Origin: Streptomyces sp. NRRL S-340
GTDB lineage: Bacteria; Actinomycetota; Actinomycetes; Streptomycetales; Streptomycetaceae
Direction of reading: 5' to 3'
NCBI RefSeq assembly: GCF_000720185.1
Contig: NZ_JOIY01000069.1
Coordinates: 1 to 50,349, forward strand
Length of the DNA: 50,349 nucleotides
In this document: in pieces, positions 1 to 7,330 of the stretch
How positions within the stretch are numbered: position 1 is the stretch's first letter
Layout: each line of letters opens with the position of its first letter
Made by a program: the position numbers and the translations under genes
Notes under the pieces: generated by a model
The model's input: only the letters and a program-made list of their open reading frames with translations
The model's database searches: none
Told to the model about the DNA's origin: nothing

Positions 1-75
1 CTCGCCGCATGCATCTGGCACAACTGGACCACCGGCACCGCAGTCAAACGATCACTGATCGCCTACGACCACTGA
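1..75 (+). pseudogene. IS982-type transposase, C-terminal end (cut by window edge)
   Basis: The first 25 codons read in frame from base 1 to a TGA at 73-75. They give a peptide with the core ACIWHNWTTG and the ending RSLIAYDH. From knowledge of Streptomyces insertion sequences, this tail (a WHN followed by SLxAYDH at the very C terminus) is characteristic of IS982-family DDE transposases. The rest of the gene lies left of the window, so it cannot be said whether the element is intact. No terminal inverted repeat could be defined in the 30 bases after the stop. Typed as pseudogene only because just the end is visible. Confidence 0.7.
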
Positions 76-106
76 AGACATCGGACTCATTCATCTAGGT
101 CCCGCG

Positions 107-178
107 ATCCCCTTCGATTCCTGGGTCTCCTTCGATTCCTCAGTCCCCTTCCGTTCCTCGGTCCCCCTCCGCTTCCCG
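107..178. repeat. Four imperfect 18-bp tandem repeats
   Basis: Units start at 107, 125, 143 and 161. Each has the form GTCCCCTTCGATTCCTCG with two to five changes. The array lies between the transposase end and the terminator of the FG-GAP gene and is not in any gene. It may mark slippage next to the insertion site. Confidence 0.7.
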
Positions 179-220
179 GGGTTCCTGCGAGGGATGTCCG
201 GCCGGACGCGGACACACAAG

Positions 221-256
221 GGGGCTCCCCCGGGCGAAACCGCCGGGGAGAGCCCC
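221..256 (-). terminator. Hairpin terminator for the FG-GAP gene
   Basis: GGGGCTCCCCCGG (221-233) pairs with CCGGGGAGAGCCCC (243-256) with one bulge. It sits 24 bases beyond the stop codon of the minus-strand gene that ends at 280. There is no clear U-run, as is usual in Streptomyces. Confidence 0.65.
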
Positions 257-279
257 TTCCTGTGCGTGCGCGCCGTGCG

Positions 280-2013
280 TCAGTACAGGTTCTTGTACGT
301 GTTCCAGCCGGTGCCGAGCTTCGCCCGGGTCTTGAACTGACCCTGACCGGTGGAGGAGTAACGGTACAGCTCGCCCTTGGAGTTGACCGCGACCAGGTCG
401 GCGCGGTTGTCCCCGTCGATGTCGCCCGGCGAGGCCAGCTTGTTGTACTGCTGCCAGCCGGTGCCGATCTTCACCTTGGAGGCGAACGGCGAGGCGCTGT
501 TGCCCGTACCGCGGTAGAGGTACAGCGTGCCGGAGGGCGTCCGCGCGACGATGTCGGCACGGCCGTCGCCGGTGAGGTCGCCCGCGCCGACGATCTTGTC
601 GAAGCCGTTCCAGCCGCCGCCGATCTTGAGCGGCGAGGCGAGGGACGCACCGGTGCCGTTCCCGCGGAACAGGTACAGGTTGCCGGAGGTGTCCCGGCCG
701 AGGACGTCGCCCTTGCCGTCGTCGTTCAGGTCACCGGCGCCGAGGAACAGGTTGTACTTGCTCCAGCCGGTGGCCAGGGAGTCGTCGGCCCCGTAACCGT
801 GGTTGTACAGGACCCCGTCGTACTGCTCCAGCAGGTCCGCGTACCCGTCCGGGTCGAGCGAGGAGGCGTACGCGATGCGGGCGCCCGCCCAGCCGCCGGT
901 GTCGCTGATCTTGGTGCGCGCGCCGAACTGGCCGTTGTGCATCACGCCGTACCAGTACAGCGTGCCGCCGTTGTCCATGCCGATCAGCGAGGACTTGCCC
1001 CAGTACGGGTTCGCCCCGCTGCCGGCGAACAGTTCGACGGGCTCGAAGCCGTTTCCGTTCGTCTGCCGGGTGCGGAAGTTCCCCGAACCGTCGGCCACGT
1101 AGTAGTACAGCTCGCCGGAGGCGGTGCGGCCGAGCAGGTCGCCCAGGCCGTCGCCGCTCCAGTCGTCGGCGGCGATGAGCTGGTTGTACGAGTTCCAGCC
1201 GCTGCCGATCTTCTTCCGGGCGGCGAGCGGCGCGGTGGCGTTGCCCTGGCCGGCGTAGAAGTACAGGTCGCCGGAAGGCGTACGGGCGACGACGTCGCCG
1301 ATGCCGTCCTTGTTCATGTCGCCCATGCCGACCAGCTGGTCGAACATCGACCAGCCGCCGCCGACCAGGACCCGCGCGCGGAACGGGGAGCTGTCGCTGC
1401 CCGTCCCCTGGTACAGGTACAGGTCGCCGGAGTAGGTGCGGGCGAGGAGGTCGGGCTTGCCGTCGCCGGTCACGTCGCCGGGCGCGACGACCTTGTTGTA
1501 GATCTGCCAGCCCTGGCCGTTCCAGGCGCTGTAGCCGGTGCCGGAGACGCCCTCGCTGTGGAACAGCGACAGGGTGCCGGTCGTGGACAGCGTCAGGACC
1601 TCGGGGCCGCCCGTGCCGTCGAGGTTCCCCGGCGTGAGGATGTCCTTCGGCCTCTCGTCGGGGTTGTCGCTGTTGATGGTGTACTGCTCGAACTTGCCCG
1701 TGGTGCTCAGCCAGACGAGGGTGGTCCCGTCGTCGAGCCGCATGATGTTGTCGCCGACGTTGTCGCCGTCGATGTCGAAGGTCGCCCCGGCGGCCTTGAC
1801 GCCCGCGCGCAGGTGCGGCGCCGCGTGCGGGGTGGCCTGCGGGCGCTCCCCCTTGGGCACGGCGGCCTTGGGCGTCGGGATGGTGACGTCCTGCGACGGC
1901 TTGTCGGCGGCGAGGGCCGGCGTGCTCAGGAACATGCCCGCGGCCGCCGCCAGGGCGGTGCAGGCGAGCAGCCGGGACCGGCGCGCTCTACCGAATGGGC
2001 GCGAGATAGACAA
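280..2013 (-). CDS. Secreted FG-GAP/VCBS repeat protein
   Basis: This 577-residue protein has a classical signal peptide: basic residues at 7-13, a hydrophobic Ala/Leu core, and cleavage near TPALA-A around residue 35. After a Pro/Lys-rich linker, the rest consists of about nine FG-GAP-like repeats of 45-55 residues. Each carries a calcium-loop-like GDxxGDGxxDLLxR motif followed by SGxLYLYxGTG and a GGGWxxYxxL segment. The family folds as an extracellular beta-propeller, usually of unknown ligand. No catalytic domain is visible. The last residues (GWNTYKNLY) resemble the end of the protein at 28821-29768, so the two look like paralogues. It diverges from the LysR gene across a 200-bp spacer. 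The call of a secreted repeat protein is firm; the function is unknown. Confidence 0.88.
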   Translation of the reverse strand: MSISRPFGRARRSRLLACTALAAAAGMFLSTPALAADKPSQDVTIPTPKAAVPKGERPQATPHAAPHLRAGVKAAGATFDIDGDNVGDNIMRLDDGTTLVWLSTTGKFEQYTINSDNPDERPKDILTPGNLDGTGGPEVLTLSTTGTLSLFHSEGVSGTGYSAWNGQGWQIYNKVVAPGDVTGDGKPDLLARTYSGDLYLYQGTGSDSSPFRARVLVGGGWSMFDQLVGMGDMNKDGIGDVVARTPSGDLYFYAGQGNATAPLAARKKIGSGWNSYNQLIAADDWSGDGLGDLLGRTASGELYYYVADGSGNFRTRQTNGNGFEPVELFAGSGANPYWGKSSLIGMDNGGTLYWYGVMHNGQFGARTKISDTGGWAGARIAYASSLDPDGYADLLEQYDGVLYNHGYGADDSLATGWSKYNLFLGAGDLNDDGKGDVLGRDTSGNLYLFRGNGTGASLASPLKIGGGWNGFDKIVGAGDLTGDGRADIVARTPSGTLYLYRGTGNSASPFASKVKIGTGWQQYNKLASPGDIDGDNRADLVAVNSKGELYRYSSTGQGQFKTRAKLGTGWNTYKNLY

Positions 2014-2183
2014 AAGCCCCCCACTGATCAGGTTGTGGTGTCGGCTTCCTGAAAAGATTCAGTGAAGCCGATGATCGTCGGAGTGTACGACAGCCGTGCA
2101 CCGCCGATGGTTGCCCTGTCCCCGCAACCGAAAACCGCTCGGAGACCGGGGAAGGTGCGGGTCCGCGCACACCTTCGGGGACG

Positions 2184-2206
2184 GGAACCCAAGTTCCGCT
2201 TATGCT
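2184..2206 (+). promoter_or_regulatory. Candidate leaderless promoter and small inverted repeat before the LysR gene
   Basis: A -10-like TATGCT (2201-2206) lies exactly seven bases before the GTG start at 2214, and no Shine-Dalgarno sequence is present. A leaderless transcript is therefore likely. A short inverted repeat, GGAAC-CCAA-GTTCC (2184-2197), sits where -35 would be and could be an autoregulatory LysR site. Both are inferred from pattern only. Confidence 0.35.
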
Positions 2207-2213
2207 TTGACAC

Positions 2214-3119
2214 GTGTTCGATTCACGGCACATAAGGACCTTCCACGCGGTGGTGGGTGCGGGGACCTACTCCGGGGCCGCCGCGGCCCTCGGGTACACC
2301 CAGCCGGCGGTGACCCAGCAGATGAAGGCGCTGGAACGGACGGTCGGCTCACCGCTGTTCGTCCGCGTCGGCCGGCGGATGCGGCTGACCGAGGCCGGTG
2401 AGACCCTGGCCCGGCACGCGGAGGCCATCCTCACCAGCCTGTCCGTGGCGGAGGAGCAGGTCACGGCGATCACCCGGCTGCGCAGCGGCCGCGTACGGGT
2501 CTGCGCCTTCCCCAGCGCCAACGCCACCGTCGTCCCCGAGGCGCTGGCCCGGCTCACCGCCGACCACCCGGGAATACGGGTGCAGTTGCTGGAGGACGAG
2601 CCGCCCGACTCGCTGGAGCGGCTGGCGCGCGGCGCGTGCGACATCACCCTGGCCTTCACCTACCCGGGGCTGCGCGAGTCGGTGCCGGACGAGGTGGTGG
2701 AGATACCGCTGCTGGAGGACCAGTTGACGGTGCTGATGCCGGTCGGCCACCCGCTGGCCCGGCGGCGCGCGGTCCGGCTCGCCGACCTCGCCGAGGAACG
2801 CTGGATCGCCGGGTGCCCGCGCTGCCGCACCAACTTCCTGCACGAGTGCGCCGAACTGGGCTTCGCGCCCGACATCGCGTACACCACGGACGACGGCCTC
2901 GTCGTGCAGTCGCTGGTCGCCGAGGGGCTGGGGGTGGCGATGATGCCCGGCCTCGTGCTGTCCTTCCTGCGGCTCGACCGGGTCGCGGGCCGCGCCCTGG
3001 AGCCCGCCGTACGCCGCCGTATCTCGGCGTACGTGCTGCGCGAGCACCTGCGGGTCCCGGCGACCGCCCTGGTCGTCGACACGATCAAGGCGGTCGCACA
3101 GCGGAGGGTCGGCTGCTGA
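2214..3119 (+). CDS. LysR-family transcriptional regulator
   Basis: This 301-residue protein has the standard LysR layout. Residues 3-62 form the winged HTH (FHAVVGAGTYSGAAAALGYT then QPAVTQQMKALE, with LFVRVGRR in the wing). Residues 90-295 form the periplasmic-binding-like effector domain. The GTG start is chosen because the HTH begins within five residues of it and a -10-like box lies seven bases upstream. The next two genes on the same strand encode cysteine dioxygenase and a YeiH-type exporter. LysR proteins of the CysB/YeiE kind often control neighbouring sulfur genes, so this is the likely regulator of that pair. That role is inferred from position. A large inverted repeat separates it from its neighbours, so it is probably transcribed on its own. 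Confidence 0.9.
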   Translation: MFDSRHIRTFHAVVGAGTYSGAAAALGYTQPAVTQQMKALERTVGSPLFVRVGRRMRLTEAGETLARHAEAILTSLSVAEEQVTAITRLRSGRVRVCAFPSANATVVPEALARLTADHPGIRVQLLEDEPPDSLERLARGACDITLAFTYPGLRESVPDEVVEIPLLEDQLTVLMPVGHPLARRRAVRLADLAEERWIAGCPRCRTNFLHECAELGFAPDIAYTTDDGLVVQSLVAEGLGVAMMPGLVLSFLRLDRVAGRALEPAVRRRISAYVLREHLRVPATALVVDTIKAVAQRRVGC

Positions 3120-3138
3120 CCCGGCCGCTCCGGCCGCG

Positions 3139-3231
3139 TATGCGGGGCCTGTCCCGGTCGCGTACGCGGGTCCGGCCCGGCCGGGCGCGCGGGGCCGGAC
3201 CCACGCCCGCGACCGGGACAGGCTCCGCATA
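3139..3231. repeat. Large 40-bp-arm inverted repeat between LysR and cysteine dioxygenase genes
   Basis: The left arm (3139-3178) and right arm (3192-3231) are reverse complements at about 33 of 40 positions, around a 13-base GC-rich loop. Both arms contain the blocks GCCTGTCCCGGTCGCG and GGTCCGGCCC. The stem is far longer than an ordinary terminator. It may end LysR transcription, or be a small mobile or duplicated palindrome. Confidence 0.75.
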
Positions 3232-3242
3232 AGCACAGCTTG

Positions 3243-3266
3243 GGAACGACCGAAGAAACCGTCGTT
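3243..3266 (+). promoter_or_regulatory. Candidate ECF-sigma promoter for the sulfur operon
   Basis: GGAAC (3243-3247) and CGTT (3263-3266) are separated by 15 bases, close to the GGAAC-16/17-CGT pattern of extracytoplasmic-function sigma promoters. Transcription from it would begin after 3270, which supports the ATG at 3301 over the upstream TTG at 3265. The spacer is a base or two short. Confidence 0.3.
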
Positions 3267-3300
3267 GGACGTGCGGTTCCCGCGGTCCGACGCTGGCGCC

Positions 3301-3864
3301 ATGACCACTACCGACCTCCGGACGCGCAGGGCGACCACCCCCCGCCTCGACCGTCTCGTCCAGGAAGTGCGCGAGGCCGTACGGCAGAACCTGCCCGGTG
3401 ACCGCACCGCACACCTGGTCGCGCGGCGGCTGGCGCCGCACCTCGGCGCCGGTGACCTGCTGACCGACGCCCAGCGCGAGGGCAGCGCCGACCACTACCG
3501 CCAGCACGTCCTGCACGTGGAGGAGGACGGCGGCTTCTCGGTCGTGGCCCTGGTGTGGCTGCCGGGACAGCGCACCTCCGTCCACGACCACGTCTCCTGG
3601 TGCGTCACGGGAGTGCACGAGGGACGCGAGCACGAACGCCGCTACCGGCTGACCGGCGAGGGCGCCGCGGCGCGGCTCGTCGCCACCGAGGAGGTCGTCA
3701 ACGAGCAGGGCGACGTCTGCGGGTTCGCGCCGCCGGGCGACATCCACCGGGTCTGGAACGGCGGTGCGGGCAAGGCGGTCTCCCTGCACGTCTACGGCGC
3801 CGACATCGACCGCCTGGGCAGCAGCGTCCGCCGCGTCTACGAGCCGCCGGCCGACGAACGATGA
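3301..3864 (+). CDS. Cysteine dioxygenase family protein
   Basis: This 187-residue cupin has the type I cysteine dioxygenase pattern: the iron-binding pair HDH in SVHDHVSWCVTGVHEG, and the third histidine in GDIHRVWN. The reaction is oxidation of L-cysteine by O2 to cysteine sulfinate, the entry to sulfite and sulfate release. A cysteine lies four residues after the HxH pair, near the place of the Cys that cross-links to Tyr in animal enzymes; whether it does so here cannot be judged. The ATG at 3301 is preferred to an in-frame TTG at 3265 because the conserved region begins after it and a promoter-like element covers the earlier start. The stop codon overlaps the next start (ATGA), so it is coupled to the exporter gene. 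Confidence 0.87.
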   Translation: MTTTDLRTRRATTPRLDRLVQEVREAVRQNLPGDRTAHLVARRLAPHLGAGDLLTDAQREGSADHYRQHVLHVEEDGGFSVVALVWLPGQRTSVHDHVSWCVTGVHEGREHERRYRLTGEGAAARLVATEEVVNEQGDVCGFAPPGDIHRVWNGGAGKAVSLHVYGADIDRLGSSVRRVYEPPADER

Positions 3865-5018
3865 GCGGGCGGACCGCTCCGGTGACGAGGCCGCCGGAGC
3901 CCGCGCCGGCGGGCACCGGGCCGTCCCGGCCGGCGGCGGGGGCCGGGACGCGGACCGAGCTGCCCGGTCTGGCGGCGGCCGCCGCGGGCGTCGCGCTGGC
4001 CTGGACGGTGCACCGGCTGCTGCCCGCTGTGCCGATGCTCACCGCCGCCGTCGTGGCCGGTGTCGTCGCCGCGCACCTGCCCCGCGTGCGCACCGTCGTG
4101 CGGGGCGCGGCGCGGCCCGGACTCACCTTCGCGGGCAAGCGGCTGATGCGCGCCGGTGTGGTCCTGCTGGGCCTGAGCGTCGGCCTCGACGACGTCCTCG
4201 GCCTGGGCTGGCAGACGGTCGTCATGGTGGTGTGCACCGTCGCCGCGACCTTCGCCGGCACGGTCTGGCTCGGGCGGCGTCTCGGCCTGCCCGGGGACCA
4301 GCCGCTGCTGATCGCCACCGGCTACTCGATCTGCGGCGCCTCCGCGGTCGGGGCCATGAGCGACGTCTCGGGCAGCGAGGAGGAGGACGTGGCCACGGCG
4401 GTGGCGATGGTGACGCTCTGCGGCACCCTCGCCATCGTCGTCCTGCCACTGCTGCACGACCCGCTGGGCCTGGACGCCACCCAGTTCGGCCGCTGGGTGG
4501 GGGCCGGTGTGCACGACGTCGGCCAGGTCGTGGCGACCGCGCAGACCGCCGGGCCGACCGCGCTGCGCGAGGCGGTCCTCGTCAAGCTGATGCGGGTGGC
4601 GATGCTCGCACCGCTGGTCGCCTCGGTCGGACTGTCCCTGCGGCGGGCCCGGCGCAAGGCCGCCGCACGGACGGCGGCCGGGTGCGACGGCACCGACGGC
4701 ACCGGTGGCACCGCTGGCACGGGCACGGCGGTCGCGCAGGAGGCACGCGCCGGAGCGCGGACGCCGGTCGTACCGCTCTTCGTCGTCGGCTTCCTGGCCA
4801 TGGTGGCGCTGCGCTCCACCGGACTCGTCCCGCACACCGCCCTCGGCCTCGCCCACCACGCCCAGGAACTGCTGCTCGCCGCCGCCCTCGTGGGTCTCGG
4901 CAGCGCGGTCCACCTGCCGTCCCTGGTCCGCGACGGCGGCCGGGTCGCGGCGCTCGGCCTCTGCTCCTGGATCGTGATCGCGGGTGTCTCTTACGGGGGT
5001 GTCCTGCTGACGACCTGA
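3861..5018 (+). CDS. YeiH-family putative sulfate/sulfite exporter
   Basis: This 385-residue membrane protein has about ten hydrophobic segments and the YeiH/UPF0324 signatures: GLTFAGKRLMRAGVVLLGL in an early helix, the conserved GYSICGASAVGAM loop, and GVHDVGQVVAT further on. A Gly/Thr/Ala-rich stretch near residues 270-300 is a variable cytoplasmic loop. Members of the family are proposed to export sulfate or sulfite. That fits the coupled cysteine dioxygenase just upstream, whose product decays to sulfite. The start ATG shares four bases with the dioxygenase stop, so the proteins are probably made together. Specificity is inferred from the family and neighbour, not seen in the sequence. 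Confidence 0.85.
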   Translation: MSGRTAPVTRPPEPAPAGTGPSRPAAGAGTRTELPGLAAAAAGVALAWTVHRLLPAVPMLTAAVVAGVVAAHLPRVRTVVRGAARPGLTFAGKRLMRAGVVLLGLSVGLDDVLGLGWQTVVMVVCTVAATFAGTVWLGRRLGLPGDQPLLIATGYSICGASAVGAMSDVSGSEEEDVATAVAMVTLCGTLAIVVLPLLHDPLGLDATQFGRWVGAGVHDVGQVVATAQTAGPTALREAVLVKLMRVAMLAPLVASVGLSLRRARRKAAARTAAGCDGTDGTGGTAGTGTAVAQEARAGARTPVVPLFVVGFLAMVALRSTGLVPHTALGLAHHAQELLLAAALVGLGSAVHLPSLVRDGGRVAALGLCSWIVIAGVSYGGVLLTT

Positions 5019-5115
5019 CGGCCTGGCGGCCTGCCGATGTGCCGATGTGCCGAGGTGCCGATGCGGCGATCTGACGGGCCAGGCCCCGGCGCGGATTCGC
5101 ACCCTGCCCCTCGCA

Positions 5116-5177
5116 AGTAACCGGCTTGACTGGTGACGCTCTTCATGGAAGAGTCGTCACCAGCCCAACCGGTTACT
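5116..5177. promoter_or_regulatory. 62-bp inverted-repeat operator region upstream of the SRPBCC gene
   Basis: The left part, AGTAACCGG followed by CTTGACTGGTGACG and CTCTTC, is mirrored by GAAGAG, CGTCACCAG and CCAACCGGTTACT on the right, with ATG at the centre. Arms match over about 27 of 30 bases. The outermost 12 bases on the right form a near-perfect palindrome around AACCGGTT. A TTGACT (5126-5131) could be a -35 box inside the left arm. It looks like a paired operator for a dimeric repressor. Confidence 0.6.
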
Positions 5178-5201
5178 ACATTTCGATGTGAGGGACACAC
5201 C

Positions 5202-5633
5202 ATGGCCGTCATCCGCTTCCACCTCATCTCCTCGCTCAGCCCCGCCGACGTGGTGAGGGTGCTGACCGACTTCGGTCCCTCGCGCGCCGAGAACTGGCCG
5301 ACCATCGACGCCGAGCACTTCACCGTCCACGAACTCGGCGACACCTGGGCCGAGGTGACCGAGGGCACCGCCGCGGCCTGGGAGCGGGCGCGCTACCAGT
5401 GGGACGCCGAGAAGGGCAGGGTCGACATCACCACGCTCGACTCGAAGCTCTTCGGCGCCGGCGGCGGCTGGGTCTTCACCGCGACCCCCGAGACCGACGG
5501 CACCCGTGTCGACGTCGAACTGACCCGCCGGCCCGCCTCGGTCAAGGGCAAGATGCTCGCCGCGCTGCTCCCGCTCGCCGCCCCGGCCACCCTGCGCAAG
5601 TCCTTCGCGGGCCCGCTCCAGGCCAAGAAGTAG
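5202..5633 (+). CDS. SRPBCC (START-like) family protein
   Basis: This 143-residue protein begins MAVIRFHLIS. Its beta-strand-rich pattern, with FHLISSLSPADVVRVLTDF at the start and a helix near the C terminus (AALLPLAAPATLRKSFA), is typical of the polyketide cyclase/lipid-transport SRPBCC fold. The ATG at 5202 is chosen over one at 5133 because AGGGA lies nine bases upstream and the first part of the longer reading would run through an inverted repeat. No catalytic residues can be assigned. It is monocistronic, converges on the flavin oxidase at 5649, and is probably controlled by the inverted repeat in front of it. A small-molecule binding role is a guess from fold. Confidence 0.75.
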   Translation: MAVIRFHLISSLSPADVVRVLTDFGPSRAENWPTIDAEHFTVHELGDTWAEVTEGTAAAWERARYQWDAEKGRVDITTLDSKLFGAGGGWVFTATPETDGTRVDVELTRRPASVKGKMLAALLPLAAPATLRKSFAGPLQAKK

Positions 5634-5648
5634 CGCCCGCCGGCAGGC

Positions 5649-7049
5649 TCAGGCCCTGCCCGGAGCCACGTTGTGGTTGAAACGGAAGACGTTGGAAGGG
5701 TCGTAGCGCCGCTTCACGCCGGCCAGCCGGTCGTAGCGCTCCGGCCCGTACACCGCCCGCACCTCCTCCGGGCCGGTCGCCTCGTCCGGTGACAGGAAGT
5801 TCACCATGTTGCGCTCCAGCGCCCACGGCGCCAGCCCGTCCACCACCTCGGCCAGCCCGCCCCTGAGCGCGTCCGCCTGATCGGCCCCGCCCACCGCGAA
5901 CCCGAACACGACGAACGGCACCCCCCGCGTCGACACCGCGTTGGGAACGGCCGGTTCGCGGTCGAAGGCGCCGCCCAGCGCCCGGATCTCCACGTTGGCC
6001 AGCGTGCAGCCGGAGTCGGGACCGGCCAGCCGCACCAGCGCGTCCACCGTCTTTCCGGTGAACTCGCCCAGGCACACGCTCCGGTCGTAGTACGGCATCG
6101 GGTCCACCGGATCCAGGTGGATCTCCCCGAGCGAGGTGTACGGCTTCTCCCCGACCAGGTCGAGCAGCGGCGGGGCCACGGCCCGCAGCGGCGCCAGCAG
6201 CCGCTCGCCGTCGGCCGCCGAACCCAGGTAACCGACCCGCAGGTGCACCACGAAGGCACCGCGCAGCGGCTCGGGCAGGACCGGCAGGTCGGGCAGCCGC
6301 TGGATGCCGACGGAGGAGGTCATCTCCTCCGGCACGGTCGGCAGCCAGGCGCGCCACGCCTCCAGCAGCTCGGCCAGGCACTCACCCGGGAAGTAGAGGC
6401 CGCCGCCGTAGAACCGCGTCACCGGGAACACGTCGAACTCGATCTCGGTCACCACACCGAAGTTGCCCTTGCCGCCGCGCAGCGCCCAGAACAGGTCGGG
6501 CTCGCTGTCCGCGCCGACGTGGTGCGCCTCGCCGTCCGCCGTGACGACGCGCAGGCTGCGCACGTGGTCGGCCGCGTAACCCAGGGTCCGTCCGAGCAGC
6601 GGGCTCTGGCCGCCGCCCAGGGTGTAGCCGACCACACCGACGTCGGGCGCGGAGCCCGCGAGCGGCGCGAGCCCGAACTCGGCCGTGCGCGGCAGCACGT
6701 CGCGCCAGCGCAGACCCGCCTCCGCCCGCACGGTCCGCGCCTGCGCGTCCACGGACAGGTACTTCATCCGCCCGGTGGTGATGAGCAGTCCGCCGTGCGC
6801 GGGCGCGGTCACCTGGTGGGCCGTGTTCTTCACCGCGACGGGCAGCCCGTGCCGGGCGGCGAACCGGACGGCCGCGCACACGTCGGCCTCGGCGGTGGCC
6901 CCGACCACCAGCGCCGGCGCCAGGCCGCTGTTGAGGTTGTACGTGGCGCACTCGGCCGCGTAGCCCTCCTCGCCGGGCAGCAGCACCGGCCCGGTGACGG
7001 CCTGCCGCAGGGAGGCCACGTCCAAGTCCATGTTCACGTCCACGTTCAC
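5649..7049 (-). CDS. FAD-linked oxidoreductase (berberine-bridge type)
   Basis: This protein of about 466 residues has an N-terminal PCMH-type FAD-binding domain (ALVVGATAEADVCAAVRFAA through the GGGQSPLLG and DLFWALRGGKGNFGVVT motifs). It ends in the BBE tail with RRYDPSNVFRFNHNV. The usual flavin-anchoring RSGGHS is replaced by KNTAHQV, which keeps the histidine. The second anchoring cysteine of bicovalent members is absent, so FAD is probably held by one bond. Substrates in this family range from sugars to alkaloids and polyketides and cannot be read here. The GTG at 7049 starts with a Val/Asp-alternating stretch; the ATG at 7031 is an equally plausible start. It diverges from the lytic transglycosylase-like gene. 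Confidence 0.85.
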   Translation of the reverse strand: MNVDVNMDLDVASLRQAVTGPVLLPGEEGYAAECATYNLNSGLAPALVVGATAEADVCAAVRFAARHGLPVAVKNTAHQVTAPAHGGLLITTGRMKYLSVDAQARTVRAEAGLRWRDVLPRTAEFGLAPLAGSAPDVGVVGYTLGGGQSPLLGRTLGYAADHVRSLRVVTADGEAHHVGADSEPDLFWALRGGKGNFGVVTEIEFDVFPVTRFYGGGLYFPGECLAELLEAWRAWLPTVPEEMTSSVGIQRLPDLPVLPEPLRGAFVVHLRVGYLGSAADGERLLAPLRAVAPPLLDLVGEKPYTSLGEIHLDPVDPMPYYDRSVCLGEFTGKTVDALVRLAGPDSGCTLANVEIRALGGAFDREPAVPNAVSTRGVPFVVFGFAVGGADQADALRGGLAEVVDGLAPWALERNMVNFLSPDEATGPEEVRAVYGPERYDRLAGVKRRYDPSNVFRFNHNVAPGRA

Positions 7050-7265
7050 GCTGATCTCGCAAATCCACTGGCTGTGCGGCTCGTTCCCGGGTCGCGCCGC
7101 CCCGGCCGTCGCGTGGGCGCGGCGCCGGTCACCGGCGGGGAGAAGCCCTTACGGCAAGCACACGTGTGCGACGTCGTCGGAAGTTCATCCCCGCAGGTGT
7201 GATCTGTGAGGCCGCCGGTGCGCCCGTGATCGCAGAGGCCGGGGATTGCCTTGTGGTGCCGGGTA

Positions 7266-7318
7266 CGGCAGAGTCAGGGTCGGAGAGACCCGCCCCCGTG
7301 CCGAACGGGGGCCTGCCG
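7266..7318 (+). ncRNA. Structured 5' leader: possible three-way junction before the transglycosylase-like gene
   Basis: Three perfect stems nest in 53 bases. The closing stem is CGGCAG (7266-7271) with CTGCCG (7313-7318). Inside it are a small hairpin GGGTC/GACCC (7277-7291) and a hairpin GCCCCCGT/ACGGGGGC (7292-7312). The ribosome site AAAGGAAA and the GTG start at 7331 follow at once. A leader element that exposes or hides the start is plausible. It does not show the conserved sequence of the c-di-AMP (ydaO) riboswitch that precedes many actinobacterial cell-wall hydrolase genes. Confidence 0.45.
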
Positions 7319-7330
7319 AAAGGAAATCGT

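Noticed and set aside
262..2052. A 596-codon plus-strand frame opposite the first FG-GAP gene
   Set aside because: It mirrors the FG-GAP repeats and shows no signal or domain, whereas the minus strand gives a signal peptide and nine clear repeats.
3139..3231. Telomere-type palindrome
   Set aside because: Streptomyces ends carry several stacked short palindromes with GCGAAG-like loops. This is one long hairpin between ordinary chromosomal genes.
7166..7330. c-di-AMP (ydaO-type) riboswitch before the cell-wall hydrolase gene
   Set aside because: The conserved ydaO blocks (such as the GACAGCTAACC region) are not present, although the leader is structured.
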